Shown here piece by piece: positions 7,900 to 16,568 of a stretch of DNA of 34,107 nt. Source of the stretch: an uncultured Acidobacteriota bacterium (GTDB lineage Bacteria > Acidobacteriota > Terriglobia > Terriglobales > Acidobacteriaceae); NCBI GenBank assembly GCA_903873705.1, contig CAIQPK010000008.1, positions 1-34,107 of the forward strand, read 5' to 3'. Below the pieces are notes generated by a model that was not told the DNA's origin, made no database searches, and saw nothing but the letters and a program-made list of their open reading frames with translations. The position numbers and the translations under genes were made by a program. Within the stretch, counting starts at the first letter, position 1. The number at the start of each line of letters is the position of its first letter.

Positions 7900-9102
7900 A
7901 TGCACGGAGACAGTGTGATTAGGAAATTTCAAATCCTCGCTATTGACCCAGCAGAAACGGTCCGGTGCAAAGACGCGATCAGCCTGCTGCATCTGATCCG
8001 GTCACACTCAGGTCTCTGGAAGGATCCCAAACCATCTGAGCTTAGCCGTAGTATCACCGACGGGGAAATAACTCTTACAGTTTCCGACGTCAATGATTCA
8101 TCAAATGGCGGCGCACATCCAAATGAAGAGCTCGGTATTGCGTTCGTAATTGATTTGGCTGGCCCCTTCGCAGATATTGAGGGAATGCGCGAACCGCTCT
8201 TGGAGCTTATCAAGAGCCAAGGCTTTAAGCCGCTATACGTTTTGAAGGACGAGGTATCGGAAGATATTGCATGCCAGCTCTATCCGAAGCTATATCAGAT
8301 AGAAAATATGCTGCGTGGCTATCTAATTCGCTTTATGGCGACTCGCATAGGGCCTCAATGGTGGGAGGTCACCGCGTCAACGGAACTGGCATTGAAAGCA
8401 AATACTAGAAGAAAAAATGAGACGGTTTTCGGCAAACATATCGAAAATAGCGCCTACTTGATTGATGTTGGAGAGCTCGGTGAAATTGTCTACCGCTACT
8501 CTTCGGGGTTTCGTACGCGCGAAGACATTATTACCCGAATTTCAAATCTCGAGGAATCCGTAGATGCAATCAAGACGCTAAAACAAGAGTTAAAGAGTAA
8601 TTATCAAAAGCTGTTCAAAGAATCGTTCGCAGATAAGAAATTCAAAGAAAAATGGGAGTCCTTCGAGCGATTGCGCAACAAAATCGCTCATGGCAATTTA
8701 TTCACTGCTGATGATCTCAAGACCGGCGAGGAATTGGCGGCGGACATTTCCGAGATCATCTTGACGGCCAACAAGGAAGCATCGGAACTGATATTGAGCG
8801 TCGAAGAACGTGAAGCGATCCAAGAGCAAGTCGTTTCACAAAGTGCGCCGTCTGAAAATCTAAGCGCGGAGGGCTTCCTAGAAGCGTTGGATGAGCAACA
8901 GGCGGCTTTTGGCGGACGCCCTGACGGGTTCGTGGGGCTTAAGCGATTCATGAACTATCTCGGATCAAAGGGCTTTTCGCGGGAGAGCTGCCAGAAAGCC
9001 CTCGACAGACTTCAAGAGATGGGCGCTATCGAAGTGCATCAAGTCCCGAATCCGAAGGAAAAGGATAGATCAACTGCGGCCGTCAGGCGCCCATCGTTTT
9101 GA
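7900..9102 (+). CDS. HEPN-domain protein, possible defence RNase
   Basis: The product has 400 residues. The segment LYQIENMLRGYLIRF (131-145) followed by GPQWW resembles Swt1-type HEPN domains. RLRNKIAHG gives R259-N260-K261-I262-A263-H264, the RNxxxH catalytic motif of HEPN RNases. A charged helical stretch (about 210-260) precedes it. The C-terminus (about 340-385) looks like a small winged helix. HEPN proteins of this kind are often abortive-infection or toxin-like RNases, so function is inferred. The gene is visibly AT-richer and uses more AAA/AAT/ATT codons than its neighbours, suggesting horizontal transfer. The start is ATG 7900 or GTG 7915; the latter has GGAGA 4 bp upstream. It converges on polA. 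Confidence 0.65.
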   Translation: MHGDSVIRKFQILAIDPAETVRCKDAISLLHLIRSHSGLWKDPKPSELSRSITDGEITLTVSDVNDSSNGGAHPNEELGIAFVIDLAGPFADIEGMREPLLELIKSQGFKPLYVLKDEVSEDIACQLYPKLYQIENMLRGYLIRFMATRIGPQWWEVTASTELALKANTRRKNETVFGKHIENSAYLIDVGELGEIVYRYSSGFRTREDIITRISNLEESVDAIKTLKQELKSNYQKLFKESFADKKFKEKWESFERLRNKIAHGNLFTADDLKTGEELAADISEIILTANKEASELILSVEEREAIQEQVVSQSAPSENLSAEGFLEALDEQQAAFGGRPDGFVGLKRFMNYLGSKGFSRESCQKALDRLQEMGAIEVHQVPNPKEKDRSTAAVRRPSF

Positions 9103-9120
9103 TCATCAACCTGAAAACTG

Positions 9121-12100
9121 CTACTTAATATCGCGCCAATTATTCCCCAAGCCGACGTCGGCGACGATGGGGATGGTGAACGGGGCGGCGGATTCCATTT
9201 CGGTTTTGACCAGTGCCTGCATTTCTTCGGCTTCTGCTGGGACGACGTCGAAGAGCAGTTCGTCGTGTACTTGCAGGGTCATGAGGGACTTCAGGTTGCG
9301 GCGAGTCATCTCGGCGTCGATGCGAAGCATGGCGATCTTGATGAGGTCGGCTGCAGTGCCTTGCAGGGGCGTGTTCACGGCCGTGCGCTCCGCGAAGCCG
9401 CGTTGGTTGGGGTTGCGGGACTGGATGTCGGGGATGGGGCGGATGCGGCCGAAGGCGGTGCGGACGACTTGCGTGGCGCGGACTTCTTCCAGCGTGCGCG
9501 CTATAAAGTCCGCCACACCTCTGTACCTATCAAAATATTTTTCGATGTAAGCCTTCGCGGTCTTCTGGTCGATGCCTAGTTGCGCTGCTAAGCCGAAGGG
9601 GCTGATGCCGTAGACGATCCCGAAGTTGACGGCCTTGGCGCGGGCGCGAACTTCTTTGGACATCGTTTCAGGGTCGACTTCGAACACCTCGGCGGCCGTG
9701 AGTGTGTGAATGTCTTTGCCCGTTCGATACGCATCGAGCAGCAGCGGATCTTGAGAGAAGTGGGCCATCAGCCGCAACTCGATCTGCGAGTAGTCCGCCG
9801 ACATCAGCAGATTGCCTTCAGCCGCGATGAAGGCTTTGCGAATTTCGCGACCGACCTCGGTGCGGATGGGGATGTTCTGCAGGTTGGGATTGATGCTGCT
9901 GAGTCGGCCTGTTGCCGTGCCTACCTGGTTAAAGGTGGTGTGGATCCGGCCGGCTGCGTCGGCCAGTTGCGGGAGGGCGTCGAGGTACGTGCCTTTGAGT
10001 TTTTGCAGCTGGCGGTGCTCGAGGACGAGCGCGGGGACTTCGTGTTCTTCGGCGAGGCCTTCGAGTATGTCGACGGCGGTGGAAATGGTTTTACCCTTGC
10101 CGTATTTGATCGGTTGTGGCAGGCCCATCTTGTTGAAGAGGACGTCGCCTAGTTGCTTGGGAGAGTTGATATTGAAGCGATGGCCAGTGGAGGCGTAGAT
10201 GCGCTCGGCGAGGTCGTCGATGGTGACGGCGAGGCGGGTGGACATCTCGCGGAGGAAGGCCGTGTCGACACGGACGCCGTTTTGCTCCATGCGCAGGAGG
10301 ACGGGAACGAGCGGGAGGTCGAGTTGGGTGTAGACGTCGGGCAGGGTGGAAGCAGGGCCCAGGGCCCAGGGTTCAGGGTTCAAGGCTGAGGCGTGAGGGG
10401 CAAGGGTGGAAAGCACTACAGTGGTTGCCTGCTGGACGCTGGGCCCTGGACCCTGGACCCTTGCTTGCTCGCCGAAGAGCATTTCTTTCGTTGCGGCACC
10501 GCCAAGGCCGGGATCGTCTTTCGGGATCGCGTGCGTTGTGGGGGCTTCGTGGAGTTGGGGGGTCAGGGTGTCGGCAAGGCGCGCGACGGCGGCGGCGGCT
10601 TCAGCGAGGCGAAGGGGATCGGTGGGATTTTCTTTGGTGGGCTGGTGCAGGAGCGCGAGGCTCGTCGACCTTGCGGCGATGTCGATCAGTGTGTGCGAGC
10701 CATGGGTTGGGTTGAGGAGGTAGCTCTGCAGCATGACGTCGGTGATGGGGCCCGCGAGCGTGACGCCGTGTGGCTGGAGCGCGCGCAGGATGGCTTTGAG
10801 GTCGTGGACGCGCTTGGGGAGAGTGGGGTCGGCGAGGGCTTCGCGAAGGCCCGGGGTGTCCAGCGAGACTTCGATGGCGTGGTCAGGAGAGACGGCCAGG
10901 CCGAGGCGGCAGGCGGGGTCGGAAGGCGAGGGATTAGGGATTAGGGAATGGGGATTGGCAAGCGTGGTGTCGGGTTCGGGTTCAGGAGCGCCGAAGAGGT
11001 TCATGGTGGTGGGTGGAGCGGGTTCGGGCTCAACTTCGGAGTCGTCGCTGGCTTCGGCCTGGACTTCCGCTGCGAGGATGGCGGCGGGTTCGAACAGGGC
11101 GATGGAGAGGCCGGAAAGCGGGGGGCCAGGGTTCAGGGCCCAGGGTTCAGAAGACGTTTCACTGGTCGAACGTGGCGCTTTCTGGACGCTTGGCCCTGGG
11201 CCCTGGGCCCTCGCTTCGGCGACCAGCGTCGCGAGGTCTTCGGCCGTCGCGCGGGTGTTGTAAGTGGTCTTGGTGGCCTGGATGTCGGGGGCCAGGTCTT
11301 TGAGCATCGTGGTGAACTCGAGCTCGGTGAAGAGGGCGCGGCAGGCGGCGTTGTCTACCGGCTGGGTGCGCATGGCGTCGAGGGTGAACTCGATGGGCAC
11401 GCTGGTGTCGATGGTGACGAGTTCTTTTGAGAGCAGGATGTTTTCGCGGTTGTTCTGGAGGGACTCGCGGTAAGTCTTCTTCTTGACGGAGTCGGGGTTG
11501 TCGCGGGCGGCGTCCATCGCGGCTTCGACGGTGCCGAAGGTCTGGATGAGGTCGACGGAGCCCTTGTCGCCGATGCCGGGGGCGCCGGGGATGTTGTCGA
11601 CCGAGTCGCCGCGGAGGGCCATCACGTCGATGACGCGCGCGGGTGGAACGCCGAGGACTTCTTCGACTTTCGCAGGGTCGAGGATGAGATTGTCTTTTGT
11701 TGGATTGAGGATGCTGACGTCGGCGTTGACGAGCTGCATCATGTCCTTATCGGGTGAGACGACGTAGACGTGGTGGCCGAGCGCGGAGAGCTGGCAGCTG
11801 AGCGTGCCGATGACGTCGTCGGCTTCGAAGCCTTCGTAAAAGAGGATGGGGATGCGGAAGGCTTCGAGCGCGCGGCGGATGTAGGGGTGCTGTTGGATGA
11901 GGTCGGGGGGCGTTTCGGCGCGGTTGGCTTTGTAGCCGGCGTAGTCGGTGGCTTCGAACTGCTGGGTCTTGATGTTGAACTTCTGGACGTCCTTGAGCTG
12001 GTCGGCGAGGGCGTTGCGGTGGACGGGGGCTCCGACGTCGTAGACCGCGGCGAGGTAGTGGGGCGCGAAGTCTTTGCGGAGCTTGTTGATCATGTTGACG

Positions 12101-12237
12101 AAGACGTAGGTGGCCGCGGTGGGAATGCCGGTGCGCGTGGTCATGTGGCGCGAACGCTGCATGGCGTGGTAGGCGCGGAAGATGAAGGCCATCGTGTCGA
12201 GGAGGTAGATGGGCGGCTTGTCAGATTTGGCGGGCAT
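9121..12237 (-). CDS. polA: DNA polymerase I
   Basis: The product has about 1038 residues; E. coli PolA has 928. It has a 5'-nuclease domain (about 1-300; FEADDVIGTL, SPDKDMMQL, GDSVDNIPG), a central domain lacking the DxE proofreading motif and so probably exonuclease-dead, and a family A polymerase domain: motif A DYSQIELRL (D about 815), motif B KAVNFGIVYG and motif C QVHDELLF (D about 992). It fills gaps in repair and removes Okazaki primers. The extra length comes partly from three repeat-derived insertions at about residues 342-370, 426-435 and 590-628. ATG 12237 is preceded two codons earlier by an in-frame GTG. It converges with the HEPN gene, 18 bp away. Confidence 0.96.
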   Translation of the reverse strand: MPAKSDKPPIYLLDTMAFIFRAYHAMQRSRHMTTRTGIPTAATYVFVNMINKLRKDFAPHYLAAVYDVGAPVHRNALADQLKDVQKFNIKTQQFEATDYAGYKANRAETPPDLIQQHPYIRRALEAFRIPILFYEGFEADDVIGTLSCQLSALGHHVYVVSPDKDMMQLVNADVSILNPTKDNLILDPAKVEEVLGVPPARVIDVMALRGDSVDNIPGAPGIGDKGSVDLIQTFGTVEAAMDAARDNPDSVKKKTYRESLQNNRENILLSKELVTIDTSVPIEFTLDAMRTQPVDNAACRALFTELEFTTMLKDLAPDIQATKTTYNTRATAEDLATLVAEARAQGPGPSVQKAPRSTSETSSEPWALNPGPPLSGLSIALFEPAAILAAEVQAEASDDSEVEPEPAPPTTMNLFGAPEPEPDTTLANPHSLIPNPSPSDPACRLGLAVSPDHAIEVSLDTPGLREALADPTLPKRVHDLKAILRALQPHGVTLAGPITDVMLQSYLLNPTHGSHTLIDIAARSTSLALLHQPTKENPTDPLRLAEAAAAVARLADTLTPQLHEAPTTHAIPKDDPGLGGAATKEMLFGEQARVQGPGPSVQQATTVVLSTLAPHASALNPEPWALGPASTLPDVYTQLDLPLVPVLLRMEQNGVRVDTAFLREMSTRLAVTIDDLAERIYASTGHRFNINSPKQLGDVLFNKMGLPQPIKYGKGKTISTAVDILEGLAEEHEVPALVLEHRQLQKLKGTYLDALPQLADAAGRIHTTFNQVGTATGRLSSINPNLQNIPIRTEVGREIRKAFIAAEGNLLMSADYSQIELRLMAHFSQDPLLLDAYRTGKDIHTLTAAEVFEVDPETMSKEVRARAKAVNFGIVYGISPFGLAAQLGIDQKTAKAYIEKYFDRYRGVADFIARTLEEVRATQVVRTAFGRIRPIPDIQSRNPNQRGFAERTAVNTPLQGTAADLIKIAMLRIDAEMTRRNLKSLMTLQVHDELLFDVVPAEAEEMQALVKTEMESAAPFTIPIVADVGLGNNWRDIK
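10354..10461. repeat. AGGGTCC-type inverted heptamer repeat inside polA (copy 1)
   Basis: Left arm 10354-10381 has four AGGGCCC/AGGGTTC units and continues as weaker 7-bp units to about 10409. Right arm 10434-10461 has GGACGCT, GGGCCCT, GGACCCT, GGACCCT. The arms can pair. Read on the minus strand it encodes a Gly/Pro/Ser/Ala-rich loop in PolA between the central and polymerase domains. Confidence 0.85.
10931..10958. repeat. AGGGATT-type heptamer array inside polA
   Basis: Four tandem units of GGATTAG or one- to two-base variants. It is read on the minus strand as part of NPHSLIPNPSPSD in PolA. It belongs to the same family as the arrays at 14003 and 25055. Confidence 0.85.
11128..11211. repeat. 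AGGGTCC-type inverted heptamer repeat inside polA (copy 2)
   Basis: Left arm 11128-11148 (AGGGTTC, AGGGCCC, AGGGTTC) plus AGAAGAC; right arm 11184-11211 (GGACGCT, TGGCCCT, GGGCCCT, GGGCCCT). The loop is about 35 bp. It is in frame on the minus strand and gives the ARAQGPGPSVQK and EPWALNPGPP segments of PolA. Confidence 0.85.
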
Positions 12238-12279
12238 GATCACTCTAAGTTTAGATGCGGTATGAAAACGGGGTGCATT

Positions 12280-12795
12280 CTACTGGATTGCGCCGATTGA
12301 CCACTCAGTCCATCGCTGGCCATGCGGATGTTGATGTATACCCTGGATTACGAAAGCCGACATTCTGTCATAAGCGTCTTTCTGAAGCTGCACGCCATGG
12401 ACAGTCAGAATGAGTCCACCGATGAGGCGAAACCTTCCCTTAGATGTTGGGCTGAACAACTGCTGCAAGAGAACGGGCTCATCCAACCCTTTGACCCACG
12501 AGGAGACTGCCAAAACGTCCCTTCTGCTAGGGCTACCGTCGGCGACCGAATAATATCCTTCCCTGACGAGAGCCCATGAGTCGACAGTATGTTTCAAGTC
12601 TTCAAAGCTCCCTTTCCCAGCGTTGATAGCGTCGATCTGCGTGTCGGCTTCGAAAGGTATTACTTTGCGTTCATCACCCTTTGTGATGATCGCAATGGGA
12701 CAAATGAGTTCTCCAGGCAGTTGATCCGAAGCGATCCAAGCAGCGTGTGCGAGCGCAAATCCGGCGAATCTAAATGATTGTTCTAACGCTGACAT
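12280..12795 (-). CDS. Unrecognised protein downstream of queA
   Basis: The product has 171 residues from ATG 12795, which follows GAGGAG with short spacing. An earlier GTG-ATG pair at 12840/12837 directly behind the queA stop would add 14 residues and imply translational coupling. The sequence is soluble, with no signal peptide or membrane segment. Features include ALAHAAWIASDQ near the N-terminus, ICPIAIITKGDER, and FEADTQIDAINAGK, then a helical middle and a mixed C-terminus. I do not recognise a family or catalytic motif. Codon use seems less GC-biased than queA. It lies between polA and queA on the same strand. Confidence 0.6.
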   Translation of the reverse strand: MSALEQSFRFAGFALAHAAWIASDQLPGELICPIAIITKGDERKVIPFEADTQIDAINAGKGSFEDLKHTVDSWALVREGYYSVADGSPSRRDVLAVSSWVKGLDEPVLLQQLFSPTSKGRFRLIGGLILTVHGVQLQKDAYDRMSAFVIQGIHQHPHGQRWTEWSIGAIQ

Positions 12796-12840
12796 CGGCT
12801 CCTCGCGACGTGATAAATGCTGCCCTCGCTCTAGCATCAC

Positions 12841-13995
12841 TCACTGAATCAACATACAGTCGCCGTAGGAGAAGAAGCGGTAGCGGGCGGCGACGGCGTG
12901 AACGTAGGCGGCGAGGGTGGTTTCCCTGCCGGCGAAGGCGCTTACCAGCATGAGGAGCGTGGATTGCGGGAGGTGGAAGTTGGTGAGGAGGCCTTGTACT
13001 AGTTTGAAGTCGTCGTTGAGGCCGGGGGAAAGGAAGAGGCTGGTGGAGCCGGAGTGCGCGGCGATGGGAGTTTGCGTGCGTTCGGATTCGCGGGCGATGT
13101 GTTCGAGGGTGCGGGTGGTGGTGGTGCCGACGGCGATGATGCGGCAGTTTTGGGCACGGGCCTGGTTGATGGCGGCCGCGGTGGCGGCGGGGAGGGTGTA
13201 AGGCTCGGCGTGGAGGCGGATGTCTTCGGTGCGGTCGACGCGGATGGGCTGGAAGGTGCCGAGGCCTACGTGGAGGGTTACGTAGGCGATGTGTACGCCG
13301 CGTTGTTCAAGGGCCTGGAGGATTTCGGGGGTGAAGTGCAGGCCGGCGGTAGGGGCGGCGGCGGAGCCTCGTTCGCGGGAGTAGACGGTCTGGTAGCGCT
13401 CGCGGTCTTCGGGGGTGTTGGGGGCGGTCTTGTCGCGGTGGATGTAGGGCGGGAGCGGGAGGTGGCCGATGCGGTCGATGGTGGCGTGGAAGTCTGGGAC
13501 GGGGGAGAAACGGAGGGTGCGCTCGCCGTGGTCGCCTGCTGAAATGACCGTGGCGGACAAAACTGCAGGTCTCTCCGCTACGCTGCGCTCCGGTCGAGAT
13601 GACAGATTTGGGGTGGGGTCGGGATAGAAGAAGAGGATTTCGCCGGGTTGGACTTTTTTGGCGGGTTTGACGAGGGCGGACCAGTCGTTGTGGCCGTCGG
13701 GGTTGGCGATGGGGTGGGTGAGGAGGAGTTCGATGTAGCCCGTGGGTGCGGGCGAGTTCTGCTGCGTGGTGAGGCCGGCGCGGGTGGCGAAGAGGCGCGC
13801 GGGGAGAACGCGGGAGTCGTTGAGGATGAGCAGGTCTCCGGGTTGGAGGAGGCTTGGGAGGTCCGTGAAGTGCTTATCTGCGTAGGCGCCTGATGTGCGA
13901 CTGAGCGTGAGCATGCGGCTGCTGCCGCGAACCACAGGCGGGTGCTGCGCGATAAGGTTTTCGGGGAGATCGAAGTCGAAGTCGGAGACGAGCAT
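12841..13995 (-). CDS. queA: S-adenosylmethionine:tRNA ribosyltransferase-isomerase
   Basis: The product (384 residues) transfers and isomerises the ribosyl group of SAM onto 7-aminomethyl-deazaguanine in tRNA, making epoxyqueuosine. Recognisable segments: the start [60 protein letters not shown], and the C-terminal [18 protein letters not shown]. Residues about 131-145 ([13 protein letters not shown]) come from a dispersed repeat also found in xseA. The ATG at 13995 lies directly behind an AGGGATT-type heptamer array and shows no SD site. The gene probably follows the acyltransferase gene in one transcript; they are 11 bp apart. Confidence 0.95.
   Translation of the reverse strand: MLVSDFDFDLPENLIAQHPPVVRGSSRMLTLSRTSGAYADKHFTDLPSLLQPGDLLILNDSRVLPARLFATRAGLTTQQNSPAPTGYIELLLTHPIANPDGHNDWSALVKPAKKVQPGEILFFYPDPTPNLSSRPERSVAERPAVLSATVISAGDHGERTLRFSPVPDFHATIDRIGHLPLPPYIHRDKTAPNTPEDRERYQTVYSRERGSAAAPTAGLHFTPEILQALEQRGVHIAYVTLHVGLGTFQPIRVDRTEDIRLHAEPYTLPAATAAAINQARAQNCRIIAVGTTTTRTLEHIARESERTQTPIAAHSGSTSLFLSPGLNDDFKLVQGLLTNFHLPQSTLLMLVSAFAGRETTLAAYVHAVAARYRFFSYGDCMLIQ
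13561..13604. repeat. Dispersed 44-bp repeat, copy 2 (inside queA)
   Basis: It matches 1852-1895 at about 38 of 44 positions, starting AACTGCAGGTCTC and ending GGTCGAGATGACA. It is translated in queA in the opposite orientation to xseA, adding about 15 residues. Confidence 0.8.
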
Positions 13996-14002
13996 AAAGG
14001 CA

Positions 14003-14030
14003 GGGACTAGGGATTAGGGACTAGGGATTG
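14003..14030. repeat. AGGGATT-type heptamer array between queA and acyltransferase genes
   Basis: Four units (GGGACTA, GGGATTA, GGGACTA, GGGATTG). It supplies the final residues (SPQSLVPNP) and stop of the acyltransferase gene on its left-reading side and sits 7 bp in front of the queA start codon. Confidence 0.85.
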
Positions 14031-14663
14031 AGGCGATGCCATACCGACACCTTCGTCAAGGGCGGTTTGCACTGCTTGAAGATCAGGCGCGACGTGTCGA
14101 GGCCAGGTGAAGGTGATGGTCGAAAAAGGTTTTGGGATCAGGAACCGGTCCCAGGACTTAAGCTGCCAGGCGCGGTCGGGAAGCGCGTAATAGGTGCCGA
14201 TCCACGTGGCGTTGACGAGTTGCGCCAGCTGCACAACCCCGGGTTTGGCGACCATGTTGGGCCCCCGCGGGCCGTCGGCGGTGATGGCGGTGCGATGGCC
14301 GCGGTTGTAGGCATCGGCCATGTTGCGCAGACCGGTGGCGCCGCCGCGTGAGCTCGATCCGCGCTGCGGGTGGAAGCCAAGGTACTCCACCGTGCGCGCG
14401 ATGAGTTCGCCGTCGAACGACGGAGAAATCAGGATGGCGATGCCCTTGTTGCGGAAGCGGTGCGCGCACACCAGCAGCGTGCGATGCCAGAAGGCAAAGA
14501 CCACCGGGCCGGGGATGGTAATGCCGACAGGTACGGTGGTACCGTCGGGGTTCTGTGCGTTGATGTCTTTGTAGCGGAGGGTCATGCCCAGGACGCGAAT
14601 GAAGAGCGCGGCAAGGGGCGGGACGATCGCGAGCAAGACGCGCTGTTTGCGGGTGTAGGCCAC
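14007..14663 (-). CDS. DUF374-like lysophospholipid acyltransferase family protein
   Basis: The product has 218 residues from GTG 14663. One hydrophobic segment near the N-terminus ([20 protein letters not shown]) fits membrane association. Motifs [29 protein letters not shown] and TADGPRGP are those of the DUF374 branch of the LPLAT acyltransferases, which act on lipid A or phospholipid precursors at the inner membrane. The exact substrate is unknown. The frame is open to 14759, but that overlaps the divergent gene at 14738. GTG 14663 has AAGG just upstream and places the start where the family begins. The last nine residues come from the heptamer array. Confidence 0.75.
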   Translation of the reverse strand: MAYTRKQRVLLAIVPPLAALFIRVLGMTLRYKDINAQNPDGTTVPVGITIPGPVVFAFWHRTLLVCAHRFRNKGIAILISPSFDGELIARTVEYLGFHPQRGSSSRGGATGLRNMADAYNRGHRTAITADGPRGPNMVAKPGVVQLAQLVNATWIGTYYALPDRAWQLKSWDRFLIPKPFSTITFTWPRHVAPDLQAVQTALDEGVGMASPQSLVPNP

Positions 14664-14737
14664 TGCCTTAGAGTCTACTGCGGTCGCGCGCAATCGGCGA
14701 GATGACAGCAACGAGGTGGTGCGATACACTTCGCGGC

Positions 14738-15115
14738 ATGAGCGCTGATTTCGATGCAACGTTTACAGCCCTGCGCGAGGTCTTCGCCGGGGAGTTGAAA
14801 CACCTGGCGGTGGCGAAGGATACCGATACCCAATACACGCTGAACACGCTTGTGAATTCGCCGTTTCCGCAGCACAAGGGAGAGCCGATGTACTTCGGCA
14901 GCGTGCGCAAGGGGAAAGCGTATGTGTCGGTGCACCTGTTTCCGCTCTACATGAACGCGCCGCTGACGGCGACCATCTCACCCACGCTGAAGAAGCGGAT
15001 GCAGGGACTGACGTGCTTCAACTTCAAAACCGTGCCCGATGCCGCGCTGCTGAAAGAATTGAAGACGCTGTCGAAAGCGGGGATGAAGGCGTTTCGCGAA
15101 AGGAAGTGGGCTTGA
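14738..15115 (+). CDS. Small unrecognised protein (DUF1801-like in appearance)
   Basis: The product has 125 residues. It is soluble and Lys-rich, with a central GSVRKGKAYVSVHLFPLYM strand region, the segment KKRMQGLTCFNFKTV, and a C-terminal helix rich in Lys and Leu. The pattern of a short alpha/beta protein ending in a Cys-Phe-x-Phe strand and helices resembles the DUF1801/YdhG-type fold, but I cannot confirm this by eye. ATG 14738 is the first ATG after the divergent start of the acyltransferase gene. No SD site is seen. It stands alone between two minus-strand units. Confidence 0.65.
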   Translation: MSADFDATFTALREVFAGELKHLAVAKDTDTQYTLNTLVNSPFPQHKGEPMYFGSVRKGKAYVSVHLFPLYMNAPLTATISPTLKKRMQGLTCFNFKTVPDAALLKELKTLSKAGMKAFRERKWA

Positions 15116-15139
15116 GGGAATCCACTTCCGGCGTGGGCG

Positions 15140-15280
15140 TCAGTTGCCCTGGGCGGAGCCGCTGACTGCGAAAAAGATAGCGGCAATGATGGCGAGGGCG
15201 AGCACCAGCGCGACCGTGGAGGAAGGAAACCTTCCGAAGGTGGCCGTGCGGGATGGGGATACAAGAGCTGGAGTGGCCAT
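15140..15280 (-). CDS. 46-residue single-pass membrane protein
   Basis: A short gene with a strong SD site (AGAGGAAAG, about 7 bp before ATG 15280). The product has a polar Ser/Thr/Arg-rich N-terminus (1-22), one hydrophobic helix (about 23-42, VALVLALAIIAAIFFAV) and a short tail. It follows the ABC permease gene by 50 bp on the same strand and may share its transcript, so it could be a small accessory subunit. That role is inference from position only. Confidence 0.6.
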   Translation of the reverse strand: MATPALVSPSRTATFGRFPSSTVALVLALAIIAAIFFAVSGSAQGN

Positions 15281-15329
15281 GGGGTCTTTCCTCTTTCTGT
15301 AAAGCGGTGGTGCCGATGCTGCTTGGCTG

Positions 15330-16568
15330 TTAGCTGTACTTGAGCCAGCGCATAATTTCGGGAAGGTTGGGCTTTTTGCCGTACATCAGGATGCCGACGC
15401 GGTAGATGCGGGAAGCGACCCAGAGGACGGCGGCGATCATCGCGACCAGGTCGACGACAGACAGCGTAACGGCAAAGAGGCTGGGGTGGCCGACCACGAT
15501 GCGCGTGTACATGATCAGCGGCGTGCACAGCGGGATGAAGGAAAAGACTTTCGCCGTCATGCTTTCAGGGTTGGTGACGATGCTGAAGATCACCACGGAG
15601 CAGGCGATGAGCGGGAGCATCAAAAAGATGTTCATCTGCTGGAGCTCCTGCTCGGAGTTGGTCATGGCGCCCAGCGCGGCGGCGATGCTGGAGTAGAGCA
15701 GGTAGCCGAGCAGGAAGAAGACGATGAAGAAGAACGTCTGCGTGAGCGTGGGCAGAACGTGCACATCGTGGCCGATGAGCTGAAACTGAATGAGGGCGAC
15801 AGCTACGCCGATCCAGATACCCACTTGCGTAAGACCGACGGCGCCTACGCCGATGACCTTGCCGGCGAGCATTTCTTCAGGGCGAATGGTGGCGAGCAGG
15901 ACCTCAAAGACGCGCGACGTCTTCTCTTCGATGATGCTGCGGGCCACGTTCATGCCGTAGAAGAGGATGACGAAGTACATCAGGAAGAACATGCCGTAGG
16001 CACTGCCGAACGCGACGGCGGACTCGTTCGCGGAAGGGCCGCCGGCGGCTACGGCGCCGAGCTCGACAGGATCGAACATCGCGTCGACCTCAGTCGACGA
16101 CATACCGGTGTGGGTGAGTCGTTCGCGCGTCAGGGCCGCACGGATGGCGTCGGCAATGCGGGCGCGACCGATGACGTCAGACTTGATCTTCGGCTCCCAC
16201 TTGAAGGTGGGGCGAGCGGCTCCAGCAGCGGCCGGTGTGACGACGAGATAGCCGTCGAGCTTGCCGTCTTTATCTTTCACCTGCGCATCGAGCTGGTTGA
16301 GGATGGCTGGCTCAGTGAGCGCGTGGACGTCGATCGACGGTCGGGCCTTGGCGCTGGTACTGAGCTCCGTGCCGAGGTCCGTAGCGAACTGGGGATCGGT
16401 GGTGACGACGGCGATATGGTTCATCGATCCGTTGCGGCTGCTGAGCAGCGCGGCACCGAGGATCAGGGTCGTCATCAGCATCGGGATCAGGATCGTCATG
16501 ACGATGAAGCTCTTGGCGCGGATGCGCTCGAGGTACTCGCGACGTGCAATAAGCCAGACGTTATGCAT
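15330..16568 (-). CDS. ABC-2 type permease, NatB-like
   Basis: The product has 412 residues. It starts HNVWLIARREYLERIRAKSF, the cytoplasmic elbow typical of ABC-2 export permeases, then a first membrane helix (about 23-45), a large extracytoplasmic domain (about 46-190) and a cluster of about five helices (about 195-395). The segment MNVARSIIEEKTSRVFEVLLATI between helices is the conserved coupling region of the NatB/YhaP-like family. It is likely an exporter of Na+, drugs or lipids; substrate unknown. The start overlaps the ATPase stop by 8 bp, so the two are translationally coupled. Confidence 0.88.
   Translation of the reverse strand: MHNVWLIARREYLERIRAKSFIVMTILIPMLMTTLILGAALLSSRNGSMNHIAVVTTDPQFATDLGTELSTSAKARPSIDVHALTEPAILNQLDAQVKDKDGKLDGYLVVTPAAAGAARPTFKWEPKIKSDVIGRARIADAIRAALTRERLTHTGMSSTEVDAMFDPVELGAVAAGGPSANESAVAFGSAYGMFFLMYFVILFYGMNVARSIIEEKTSRVFEVLLATIRPEEMLAGKVIGVGAVGLTQVGIWIGVAVALIQFQLIGHDVHVLPTLTQTFFFIVFFLLGYLLYSSIAAALGAMTNSEQELQQMNIFLMLPLIACSVVIFSIVTNPESMTAKVFSFIPLCTPLIMYTRIVVGHPSLFAVTLSVVDLVAMIAAVLWVASRIYRVGILMYGKKPNLPEIMRWLKYS

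Noticed and set aside
12322-12777. Plus-strand open frames opposite the gene at 12280-12795
   Set aside because: The minus-strand frame is longer, has an SD site and follows queA; the plus frames look like reverse-frame shadows.
14664-14759. N-terminal extension of the acyltransferase
   Set aside because: It would overlap the divergent gene starting at 14738 and its own promoter region; GTG 14663 with AAGG upstream fits the family start.
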